Shown in pieces: positions 1 through 5,793 of a DNA stretch of 6,967 nucleotides. The notes beneath the pieces are model-generated. The model did not search any database and was not told where the DNA came from. It was given only the letters and a program-made list of their open reading frames with translations. This DNA is from Betaproteobacteria bacterium (GTDB lineage Bacteria; Pseudomonadota; Gammaproteobacteria; Burkholderiales; Burkholderiaceae_C). Made by a program: the position numbers and the translations under genes. The stretch spans positions 1-6,967 of the forward strand of contig VBDL01000071.1 of NCBI GenBank assembly GCA_005884255.1. Reading direction: 5' to 3'. Position 1 is the stretch's first letter, and each line of letters starts with the position of its first letter.

Positions 1-548
1 CCAACGACAAGGCCACCGACTTCACCGCCATCATCACGAAACTGAAGGCCGCCAAGCCCGACATCGTGTTCTTCGGCGGCATGGACGCCGTGGCCGGCCC
101 GATGATCCGCCAGATGAAGCAACTGGGCGTGGAAGCCAAGTTCATGGGCGGCGACGGCATCTGCTCGGGCGAACTGCCCAAGCTGGCCGGCGGCGCGATG
201 GGCGACAGCCAGGTGGTGTGCGCCGAAGCCGGCGGCGTGGACGAGAAGGACGCCAAGGCCAAGAAGTCGATGGACGACTTCAAGGTCAAGTTCAAGAAGA
301 AGTTCAACGCCGACGTGCAGATCTACGCGCCGTACGTGTACGACGCGGTGATGGTGATGGCCGACGCGATGGTCAAGGCCGGCTCGACCGACCCGGCGAA
401 GTACCTGCCGGTGCTGGCCAAGACCAGCGGCCATCAGGGCGTGACGGGCACCATCGCCTTCGACGAGAAGGGCGACATCAAGAACGGCGCGCTGACCATG
501 TACACGTACAAGGGCGAGAAGCGCGACATGTTGGCCGTGGTGCGTTGA
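1..548 (+). CDS. Branched-chain amino acid/amide ABC transporter periplasmic binding protein, 3' part (5' end outside window)
   Basis: The reading frame is open from base 3 and ends at TGA 546-548, giving about 181 C-terminal residues. It looks like the second half of a type I periplasmic binding protein of the LivJ/LivK (HAAT) family, which captures leucine/isoleucine/valine or related amides and delivers them to a LivHMGF-type permease. Supporting segments are KPDIVFFGGMDAVAG near the left edge, the LGVEAKFMGGDGI strand-loop, YAPYVYDAVMVMADAM helix, and the closing GVTGTIAFDEKGDIKNG segment typical of the family before the last strand. The signal peptide and N-terminal lobe lie outside the window. 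The gene is followed by a terminator and not by permease genes, so it is monocistronic or the last gene of its unit. The exact ligand cannot be read from this fragment. An internal GTG at 66 is in frame but is not the real start, because the family homology continues upstream of it. Confidence 0.93.
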   Translation, partial: NDKATDFTAIITKLKAAKPDIVFFGGMDAVAGPMIRQMKQLGVEAKFMGGDGICSGELPKLAGGAMGDSQVVCAEAGGVDEKDAKAKKSMDDFKVKFKKKFNADVQIYAPYVYDAVMVMADAMVKAGSTDPAKYLPVLAKTSGHQGVTGTIAFDEKGDIKNGALTMYTYKGEKRDMLAVVR

Positions 549-672
549 ATGCCTGCCCCCGGCCACGGCGTACCGCGGCCACCCCCCGAGGGGGTCAGTC
601 CCGGCTTGGGAGCGGCCCGGCGCCGGGCCTGAATCGACAGAACTCCGTAGGCGATCGATAGACCGGAGCCTT
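549..672. repeat. Convergent intergenic region with GC-rich palindromes, possible dispersed intergenic repeat
   Basis: No gene is visible in this spacer. It holds three adjacent inverted repeats: an imperfect one at 561-580 (GGCCACGG / CCGCGGCC arms, one mismatch), a short one at 581-595 (ACCCCC, 3-nt loop, GGGGGT), and a perfect 16-bp self-complementary palindrome at 614-629 (GGCCCGGCGCCGGGCC). None is followed by a T-run, so none looks like an intrinsic terminator. The arrangement resembles the REP-like palindromic units that sit between genes in some GC-rich Burkholderiales genomes. That likeness is an impression from memory, and only one copy is present here. Confidence 0.4.
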
Positions 673-702
673 GGGGCGCTGCGACTGCAGCGCCCCTTTT
701 TT
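673..702 (+). terminator. Strong intrinsic terminator downstream of the binding-protein gene
   Basis: A perfect 10-bp stem (GGGGCGCTGC at 673-682 and GCAGCGCCCC at 687-696) encloses a 4-nt loop (GACT) and is followed directly by six T residues (697-702). This is a textbook Rho-independent terminator for the plus-strand binding-protein transcript. On the minus strand the hairpin is preceded by A6 but has no U-tract after it, so it should be strong in one direction only. The end of its T-run overlaps the TAA stop codon (701-703) of the convergent yciO gene. Confidence 0.93.
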
Positions 703-1330
703 ATGCCTCGAGGCCGAGTCGTGCCGGGTCACCGCGGCCCGCGCGCACGAGGCGCGGCTCGTCGTCGGTGAGGTCGACTATCGTCGTCGGCTCCATCGGG
801 CAGGGGCCGGCATCGACCACCGCGTGCAGCGTTTTCTGGAAGCGCTCGCGGATTGCATGCGGATCGTTCATCGGCTGCGTCTCGCCGGGCGGAATGAACG
901 TGGTGGCGAGCAGCGGCTGGCCGAATTCCTCGAGCAGCGCCTGCGTGATGCGATGGTCGGGCACACGCAGGCCGATGGTGCGGCGCGACGGGTGCGACAC
1001 GCGGCGCGGGACTTCCTTGGTCGCTTCGAGGATGAAAGTGAAGGGGCCCGGCGTCGCCGACTTCAGCAGCCGGTATTGCCGGTTGTCGACGCGCGCGTAG
1101 TTGGCCACTTCGCTCAGGTCGCGGCACAGCAGCGTCAGGTGGTGCTTGTCGTCGACCTGGCGGATGCGCCGCAGGTTCTCGACCGCGGCCTTGTCGTCGA
1201 GGTGGCACACCAGCGCATAGCTGGAGTCGGTGGGGATTGCCGCGACGCCGCCGCCATGCAGGATCTGCGCGGCCTGCTTGAGCAGGCGCAGCTGCGGATT
1301 GTCGGGGTGGACTTCGAAGTACTGGGACAT
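701..1330 (-). CDS. yciO: YciO, YrdC/Sua5-fold protein of unknown physiological role
   Basis: This is a 209-residue protein of the Sua5/YciO/YrdC superfamily and belongs to the YciO branch. It matches remembered E. coli YciO (206 aa) along its whole length: N-terminal MSQYFEVHPDNPQ, the PTDSSYAL strand-loop (residues 33-40), RRIRQ (54-58), LTLLCRDLSE (65-74), TPGPFTFIL (93-101), TKEVPRR (104-110), TIGLRVP (118-124) and the PTTIVDLTDD segment near 181-190. The superfamily fold binds ATP and RNA-like ligands; TsaC/Sua5 members make threonylcarbamoyl-AMP for t6A tRNA modification. YciO does not replace essential TsaC in E. coli, so its role is uncertain. The ATG start is fixed by colinearity with E. 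coli. It lies 12 bp after the transporter stop with no recognisable Shine-Dalgarno sequence, which suggests translation by coupling or re-initiation. It is the last gene of a three-gene minus-strand operon. Confidence 0.95.
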   Translation of the reverse strand: MSQYFEVHPDNPQLRLLKQAAQILHGGGVAAIPTDSSYALVCHLDDKAAVENLRRIRQVDDKHHLTLLCRDLSEVANYARVDNRQYRLLKSATPGPFTFILEATKEVPRRVSHPSRRTIGLRVPDHRITQALLEEFGQPLLATTFIPPGETQPMNDPHAIRERFQKTLHAVVDAGPCPMEPTTIVDLTDDEPRLVRAGRGDPARLGLEA

Positions 1331-1342
1331 GGCGGCGGAATG

Positions 1343-2266
1343 TCAGTCCGCGATGGTATCGGCGACCACCGGCTCCTGCAGCTGCCGCCGCTCCCTGATG
1401 TTGAGCCAGGCGCTCGCCGCGCCGCAGACGGCGATCACCGCCATGCCGACCCAGCCCCAGAAGTCGGGTGACGCGCGGAACACGATCCAGCCCACCAAGG
1501 CAGCGAAGGCGATCTGCGTGTAGACGAAGGGCATCAGGGTCGCGGTGCCGGCGCGGCCGAGCGACATGATCAGCAGCAAGTGGCCCGCGGTGCCGAAGCT
1601 GCCGAGCGCGAGCAACAGCCCGAGCTGCTGTGCCGGCGCGGCGGCCAGCAGGCCCGTGATGTCGACGTGGCTCGTGAGCACGATCGGCGTGAGGATCGCG
1701 GTGCCGGTGAGGCCGGTGTAGAAGTTGGTCGTCAGCGCGCTCTCGTGGCGGCCATGCTTGCTGGTCAGCACCTGGAACGCGGCGTTGCTGAAGGCGGCGG
1801 CCAGCGGCATCAGCACGGCCCAGCCGAAGAGGCCGCTGCCCGGGCGGATGACGATCAGCGCGCCGGCCATGCCGCCGCACACCAGTGCCCAGCGCAGCGC
1901 CGACACGCGCTCATGCAGCACCCACGCGGCGAGCACGGTGACGAGCACCGGCGTGAGCATCACGATGGCGGTGAACTCGGCCACCGGCATGTGTTGCAGG
2001 CCGTGGAAGGCCAGCGTCGACGAGCCCAGCAGCAGCGCGCCGCGCAGCAGCTGGAAGCGCAGGTTGGCGGCGCGGAACTGGCCGCGGCCGGTGAGGCCGA
2101 GCCACACCGCCATCACCGCGGCGTGCACCGCATAGCGCGACCACAGCATCAGCTGGATCGGCAGCAGCGCGCCGAGGTAGCGCGTGGTGGTGTCGAGGGA
2201 GGCGAAGCAGGCGGCCGAGGCCACCATCAGCCCGATGCCGAGTGCAGAGCGACTTCGACCTGTCAT
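1343..2266 (-). CDS. EamA/DMT-family inner-membrane transporter (about 10 TM)
   Basis: This is a 307-residue, very hydrophobic protein with the two-fold repeated architecture of EamA-type drug/metabolite transporters. About ten membrane helices can be read, starting near residues 8-24 and ending near 270-289, followed by a charged tail (RERRQLQEP). The first EamA repeat ends with the family-typical AEFTAIVMLTPVLVTVLAAWVLHER (about 96-120) and IVIRPG (138-143). The second has TATLMPFVYTQIAFAALVGW (about 241-260). Substrates in this family are diverse (amino acids, metabolites, drugs), and nothing here identifies the one moved. I chose ATG 2266-2264 because it makes a 4-bp ATGA overlap with the upstream RNase AM stop codon; an in-frame GTG at 2299 would add 11 poorly hydrophobic residues and a longer overlap. 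It sits between two genes that are neighbours in E. coli (yciV/rnm and yciO), so it may be a later insertion into an old gene pair. Confidence 0.92.
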   Translation of the reverse strand: MTGRSRSALGIGLMVASAACFASLDTTTRYLGALLPIQLMLWSRYAVHAAVMAVWLGLTGRGQFRAANLRFQLLRGALLLGSSTLAFHGLQHMPVAEFTAIVMLTPVLVTVLAAWVLHERVSALRWALVCGGMAGALIVIRPGSGLFGWAVLMPLAAAFSNAAFQVLTSKHGRHESALTTNFYTGLTGTAILTPIVLTSHVDITGLLAAAPAQQLGLLLALGSFGTAGHLLLIMSLGRAGTATLMPFVYTQIAFAALVGWIVFRASPDFWGWVGMAVIAVCGAASAWLNIRERRQLQEPVVADTIAD

Positions 2267-3120
2267 GCCTTGCTCACGCGGTGCTCGAGTGACTCCCACA
2301 CCGGCGTGAGGCGTGAGGGCAGAGCGGGTAACGTGCCGAGATCGGTGCGGCTTTCCTCGGGCGAGTGGAAGTCGGAGCCGCGCGACGCGAGCAGGTCGAA
2401 CTCCAGCGCCGTGTCGGTGTACTTCAGCACGTCCGCCGCGCCATGGCTGCCGGTGACGACTTCGACGCCGCGCCCGCCATGCGCCTTGAACTCGGAGAAC
2501 AGCGCGTACTCCTCGTTGGCACTGAACTTGTAGCGACCCGGGTGGGCGATCACGGCGACGCCGCCGGCGTTGACGATCCAGCCCACGGCGTCACCCAGCC
2601 GCGCCCAGCGATGCGGCACATAGCCCGGCTTGCCCTCGGTGAGGTAGCGGCGGAACACCTCGGAGGTGTCGCCGCAGACACCGACCTCGACGAGGTAGCG
2701 CGCGAAGTGCGTGCGCGAGATGAGGTTGGGGTTGCCCACGTACTTCAAAGCGCCGCGGAACGCATCGGTGATGCCCACGCGCGCCAGGCCGGCGGCGATC
2801 TCCTGCGCGCGCTCTTCGCGGCCACCGCGCGTGGCGGCGAGGCCGGCGATCAGCGCCTCATCGTGGTCATCGAAGCCGAGGCCGACGATGTGCACCGTCT
2901 GGCCCGCGAACGTGACCGAGATCTCGGTGCCGGTGAGGTAGGGCAGCTGCAGCGCGAGCGCGGTGTCGCGGGCGCGGCGCTGGCCGGCGAGCTCGTCGTG
3001 ATCGGTCAGCGCCCACAGCTCCACGCCATTGGCCTTGGCGCGCACCGCCAGTGCCTCCGGCTCGAGCGTGCCGTCGGACACGCAGGAGTGGCAGTGCAGG
3101 TCGGCATTCAGGGTTAACAC
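2263..3120 (-). CDS. rnm: PHP-domain 5'-3' exoribonuclease / 3',5'-nucleotide bisphosphate phosphatase (RNase AM family)
   Basis: From the chosen GTG start this is a 285-residue PHP-family metallohydrolase, close in length to E. coli RNase AM (YciV/TrpH, 293 aa). That family trims 5' ends of short RNAs, including rRNA precursors, and hydrolyses 3',5'-nucleoside bisphosphates, using a trinuclear metal site in the cytoplasm. The PHP metal ligands are visible: DLHCHS (residues 7-12), SDGTL, TDHDE (39-43), GTEIS with Glu66, His138 in SRTHFARYL, the GYVPHRW segment with His170, VIAHPGRY with His193, and GSDFHSP with Asp250 and His252. The start is uncertain. An in-frame ATG at 3216 would add 32 residues that look unlike the family, whereas GTG 3120-3118 begins six residues before the catalytic DLHCHS, as in relatives. 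It is the first gene of the minus-strand operon, and its TGA overlaps the transporter ATG. Function from family membership is fairly firm; in vivo RNA targets are unknown. Confidence 0.93.
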   Translation of the reverse strand: MLTLNADLHCHSCVSDGTLEPEALAVRAKANGVELWALTDHDELAGQRRARDTALALQLPYLTGTEISVTFAGQTVHIVGLGFDDHDEALIAGLAATRGGREERAQEIAAGLARVGITDAFRGALKYVGNPNLISRTHFARYLVEVGVCGDTSEVFRRYLTEGKPGYVPHRWARLGDAVGWIVNAGGVAVIAHPGRYKFSANEEYALFSEFKAHGGRGVEVVTGSHGAADVLKYTDTALEFDLLASRGSDFHSPEESRTDLGTLPALPSRLTPVWESLEHRVSKA

Positions 3121-3132
3121 CCGTCCATTGTA
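3121..3132 (-). promoter_or_regulatory. Candidate -10 element placing transcription start at or near the rnm GTG codon
   Basis: On the minus strand, TACAAT (3132-3127) matches the sigma-70 -10 consensus at five of six positions and is followed by GGACGG and then the GTG start of rnm. A start site seven bases past the hexamer would fall on the G of GTG, giving a leaderless or almost leaderless mRNA. No convincing -35 box (TTGACA-like) lies 16-18 bp upstream; the corresponding sequence is GC-rich. No Shine-Dalgarno sequence precedes the GTG, which agrees with leaderless translation but does not prove it. Confidence 0.3.
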
Positions 3133-3194
3133 GAGAGACCCCTCGATGCACGCCGCCGCAGGGGCTTCGTGAAGGGCGGGTGACAGCAACGCGG

Positions 3195-3203
3195 TGCGAT
3201 ACT
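3195..3203 (+). promoter_or_regulatory. Weak extended -10-like motif upstream of the TonB receptor operon
   Basis: The nonamer TGCGATACT has the TGn extension followed by GATACT, which matches TATAAT at four of six positions. It lies about 100 bp upstream of the chosen receptor start in the 181-bp divergent spacer. There is no good -35 hexamer at 16-18 bp; the nearest GTGACA (3180-3185) is only 12 bp away. I found no cobalamin-riboswitch boxes, GEMM-type c-di-GMP riboswitch core or Fur-like palindrome in the spacer, although iron- or B12-linked receptors often carry such elements. Confidence 0.2.
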
Positions 3204-3301
3204 CGCCAGCCCTCAAGAAGGGGGCGGCGCGGCCGATGAAGCGTCCAGGGAGGCCCAGACCGCGCGGCGGGGTGGCTTCCTCACTGTCCAGCCCATCTCC
3301 G

Positions 3302-5272
3302 ATGCGATCCGCCGCCCGCTCTCATCTGTTGCTGCGCCTGTGTGCCGCGTGGGCGCTCGCCTGCTGCTGCGCCACCTCGAGCGTTGCCGAAGAGTCCGGC
3401 GTGACCCAGCTGGCGGATATGCCGCTCGATGCCTTGTTCGACGTGCAGGTCAGCGGCGCGTCGAAGTTCGCCATGCGCATGAGCGAGACCGCGGCATCCG
3501 TCACGGTCATCAGCGCCGCCGAGATGCGCGCGCTGGGCTATCGCACGCTCGCGGAGGTGCTGGCCTCGGTGCGTGGCGTGATGATCGCCAACGACCGCAC
3601 CTACAGCTACATCGGCGTGCGCGGCTTCTTCGCCGCCGGCGACTACAACACGCGCGTGCTGCTGCTGGTCGATGGCAACCGCGTCAACGATGCGTTGTAC
3701 GACCAGGCCTACCTCGGCAGCGAGTTCCCGCTGGACCTGAGCCTGGTCGAGCGCGTGGAGTTCATCCCTGGGCAGGGCTCGGCGGTGTTCGGCGCCAACG
3801 CGCTGTTCGGCGTCATCAACGTGATCACGCGGCGCGCCGCCGCGGCCGAGCCGTCGAGTGCCGGCGTGACGCTCGGCAGCCGCGGCCTGCGCGAGCTGCG
3901 TGCGAGCACGCGCGCGGCGGTCGGGAGCGGGGCGCTGCTGGTGGCCGCTTCGCGCAGCGTGGCGCGCGGCGAAGACCTGCTCGATCCGCAGCAAGGCCTC
4001 ACGCAAGGCACCGACTACGAGCGGCGCAGCGCGCTCTATGCGCGCTACGAGCAGGGCAGCTGGACCAGCAGCCTGACCTATGCCGACCGGCTGAAGGGCA
4101 CGCCCTTTTATCCGGGGTTGATCTTCAACGACCCGCGCAGCCGCTACCGCGACACCTATACGCTGTTCGACGCGGCCACGCAGATGCGCATCGGGCCGCA
4201 CAGCGAGTTCGCCGGCCGCGTGTTCGTCGGCGACTATCGCTTCGTCGGCGACTATGCGGTGGATTACCCGCCGCCCACGCTGAACCGCGACATCGGCCGC
4301 GGCCGCTGGTGGGGCGCCGAGGCGCGCGTGTTCAGCACGGCGTTCGCCGACCACAAGCTGGTGGCCGGCGTCGAGCTGCAGCGCGCGGGCGAGCTGGCGC
4401 AGCGCAACTTCGATGTCGACCCGCCGAGCGCCGACTACCTCGACGATCGGCGCAGCGCGACGCGCGTCGGCCTCTTCGCCGAAGATCAATGGACGCTGTC
4501 GCCGCGCAGCACGTTGACGCTGGGCGCGCGCGCCGATCGCGTGAGCGGCAACGACACGCAGCTGAGCCCGCGCATCGCGCTGAACCATCGGCCGAACGAC
4601 GAGCTGGTGCTCAAGCTGATCGCCGGCTCGGCCTTCCGCCCGCCCAATGCCTACGAGGCCTACTACGCGGTGCCCGGGCCCGGCGGCTCGCTGGCCAATC
4701 CGTCGCTGGCCAGCGAGCGCGTGCGCGGCCACGAGCTGGCGCTGGAGTGGCGCCCGCGCGCGAGCACGCGCGTCGCCGCATCGCTGTTCGACAGCCGCGC
4801 CAGCCGCCTGCTGGTGGTGGGCTACGACGCGGCGACCGAACTCTTCCAGTACCACAACCTCGGCACGCTGCACATGCACGGTGGCGAGCTGGAGCTCGAG
4901 CAGCTGTGGGCCGGGGGCGGCCGCGTGCGCGCCAACGTCACGCTGCAGCGCACGCACGCCGATGCGGCGTTCGGGCAGACCGGGCAGTTTCCCAAGCGCA
5001 TGGCCAAGCTGGCGACCATCCAGCCGCTCGATGGGCGCTGGACGCTGGGCATCGAAGCGCAGGCACTGTCGCGCCGCGGCGGTGCGGCGGGGCAAGGGCT
5101 CTTGCACGCGACGCTGGCCACGTTGGCGAGCCAGCGCGGCTGGGCCTTCAGCCTCGCGGTGAAGAACGTGCTCGATCGTCGCGTCTTCGATCCGGGGCTC
5201 GATGCGCAGGCGATGCCCGTCATCCCGCAACCCGGGCGGCAATGGGTGCTCTCGCTGGAGCGGCTGCTTTGA
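3302..5272 (+). CDS. TonB-dependent outer-membrane receptor, first gene of a YfiR/c-di-GMP operon
   Basis: This is a 656-residue outer-membrane TonB-dependent receptor. A Sec signal peptide covers residues 1-29 (MRSAARSH, hydrophobic LLLRLCAAWALACCC, cleavage after SVA). The mature N-terminus reads LADMPLDALFDVQVSGAS, followed by the plug at about 58-178 with SVTVISAAEM, TLAEVLASVRGV, IGVRGF, LLVDGNRVND and GSAVFGANALFGVINVITR. The 22-strand barrel fills the rest, with the typical FRPPNAYEAYY and NPSLASERVRGHELALEWRP, then VKNVLDRRVFDP and PQPGRQWVLSL at the end. There is no N-terminal STN signalling domain, so it is not a FecA-type transducer. The ligand is not readable; B12, iron chelates and others remain possible. 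The protein ends in LERLL, whereas most barrels end in an aromatic residue. ATG 3302 is preferred for its compact signal peptide; an in-frame ATG at 3236, preceded by a purine-rich AAGGGGG, would add 22 Arg/Pro/Ser-rich residues. It overlaps the downstream yfiR-like gene. Confidence 0.93.
   Translation: MRSAARSHLLLRLCAAWALACCCATSSVAEESGVTQLADMPLDALFDVQVSGASKFAMRMSETAASVTVISAAEMRALGYRTLAEVLASVRGVMIANDRTYSYIGVRGFFAAGDYNTRVLLLVDGNRVNDALYDQAYLGSEFPLDLSLVERVEFIPGQGSAVFGANALFGVINVITRRAAAAEPSSAGVTLGSRGLRELRASTRAAVGSGALLVAASRSVARGEDLLDPQQGLTQGTDYERRSALYARYEQGSWTSSLTYADRLKGTPFYPGLIFNDPRSRYRDTYTLFDAATQMRIGPHSEFAGRVFVGDYRFVGDYAVDYPPPTLNRDIGRGRWWGAEARVFSTAFADHKLVAGVELQRAGELAQRNFDVDPPSADYLDDRRSATRVGLFAEDQWTLSPRSTLTLGARADRVSGNDTQLSPRIALNHRPNDELVLKLIAGSAFRPPNAYEAYYAVPGPGGSLANPSLASERVRGHELALEWRPRASTRVAASLFDSRASRLLVVGYDAATELFQYHNLGTLHMHGGELELEQLWAGGGRVRANVTLQRTHADAAFGQTGQFPKRMAKLATIQPLDGRWTLGIEAQALSRRGGAAGQGLLHATLATLASQRGWAFSLAVKNVLDRRVFDPGLDAQAMPVIPQPGRQWVLSLERLL
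5257..5271 (+). promoter_or_regulatory. Shine-Dalgarno and TTG start that decide the yfiR-like start
   Basis: GGAG at 5257-5260 is followed by an 8-nt spacer and TTG at 5269-5271. The TTG overlaps the receptor stop codon (TGA 5270-5272) as TTGA, the same geometry as an ATGA coupling overlap. The TTG start supplies MKRLAMH, giving the signal peptide a basic n-region. The next ATG (5284) would begin MHALCVV with no basic residue and no good ribosome-binding site. Confidence 0.7.
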
Positions 5273-5793
5273 AGCGCCTCGCGATGCATGCGCTGTGTGT
5301 CGTGCTGCTATTGGTCGCGGGTGCTGCGCCGGCCGCGGTGGACGAAGCGGCGCTGAAGGCAGCCATCGTCTACAACCTGCTGCACTTCGTCGACTGGCCG
5401 CCCGAGACCGCGCCGGCGAGCGGCGAGCCGCTGACGCTGTGCGTCGAGTCGGGTGGCTCGCTGCTGCCGCCGCTGCAGGCGCTGCAAGGCAGGCCGGTGC
5501 GCGACAAGCGGCTCGCGCTGCGCGAGCTGCAGCCGCTGGATTCGCCGCGGCGTTGCCACGCGCTCTATGCCGATGCCGGCGGCCGCCTGCTGGCCACCTT
5601 GAGACGCCAGCCCGGCGAGGCCCCGCTGCTGGTGATCAGCGACGAAGAGCGCCGGGACAACGACGGCGTCTGCGTGCACCTGGCGCTGGAGGCGGGGCGC
5701 GTGGTGTTCGACGTCGACATCGGGCTGGCGCGGCGCAGCGGCCTGCAATTCAGCTCGCGGCTGTTGCGGCTCGCGCGAAAGGTCAACGAATGA
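5269..5793 (+). CDS. yfiR: YfiR-family (DUF4154) periplasmic protein
   Basis: This is a 174-residue protein with a Sec signal peptide (MKRLAMH, hydrophobic ALCVVLLLVAGAA, cleavage near PAA/VDE at 22-23) and a YfiR/DUF4154 domain filling the mature part. Family landmarks are KAAIVYNLLHFVDWP (30-44), LTLCVE (55-60), the C96-containing CHALYAD, LLVISDEE (120-127), the DGVCVHL turn (132-138), VVFDVDIGLARRSGL (145-159) and the closing SSRLLRLARKV (162-172). P. aeruginosa YfiR is a periplasmic repressor that binds the CHASE8 sensor of the diguanylate cyclase YfiN and is relieved by the outer-membrane protein YfiB. Cys58 and Cys96 match the spacing of one remembered YfiR disulfide (C71-C110); only one cysteine (Cys135) remains in the region of the second pair. 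The gene starts on the receptor stop codon and its own stop overlaps the next gene, whose product carries a CHASE8-like domain, so a repressor-cyclase pair is strongly suggested. I read the start as TTG; ATG 5284 is the alternative. Confidence 0.92.
   Translation: MKRLAMHALCVVLLLVAGAAPAAVDEAALKAAIVYNLLHFVDWPPETAPASGEPLTLCVESGGSLLPPLQALQGRPVRDKRLALRELQPLDSPRRCHALYADAGGRLLATLRRQPGEAPLLVISDEERRDNDGVCVHLALEAGRVVFDVDIGLARRSGLQFSSRLLRLARKVNE
5777..5792 (+). promoter_or_regulatory. Shine-Dalgarno and ATGA overlap for the cyclase gene
   Basis: GAAAGG at 5777-5782 lies 7 nt before ATG 5790-5792, which overlaps the yfiR-like stop TGA 5791-5793 as ATGA. This fixes the start of the downstream membrane cyclase and indicates translational coupling between the proposed periplasmic repressor and its target. 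Confidence 0.8.

Noticed and set aside
614..629. 16-bp perfect palindrome as a second terminator
   Set aside because: There is no T-run after it on either strand, and a much better terminator follows at 673-702.
1580..3117. Plus-strand open frames opposite the EamA and rnm genes
   Set aside because: They are compositional shadows of the minus-strand genes and contain no family motifs.
3121..3301. Cobalamin or c-di-GMP riboswitch upstream of the TonB receptor
   Set aside because: I looked for the cobalamin box and GEMM core motifs and found none; the spacer shows no extended conserved-looking stem structure.
3302..3420. FecA-type transducer with an N-terminal STN signalling domain
   Set aside because: Only about 28 residues separate the signal peptide from the plug, which leaves no room for an STN domain, and no sigma/anti-sigma genes are adjacent.
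3281..5242. Long open frame (653 codons) on the minus strand opposite the TonB receptor
   Set aside because: The translation is Arg/Ala/Gln/His-rich with no domain or membrane pattern, as expected for the antisense of a GC-rich gene. The plus strand here encodes a clear receptor.
3340..5268. Plus-strand frame that is open from 3340 through the yfiR-like gene (817 codons)
   Set aside because: Up to the TTG at 5269 it is Arg/Ala-rich low-complexity text in the +1 frame of the receptor. Only its last 174 residues are a real protein, so a giant fusion is not supported.
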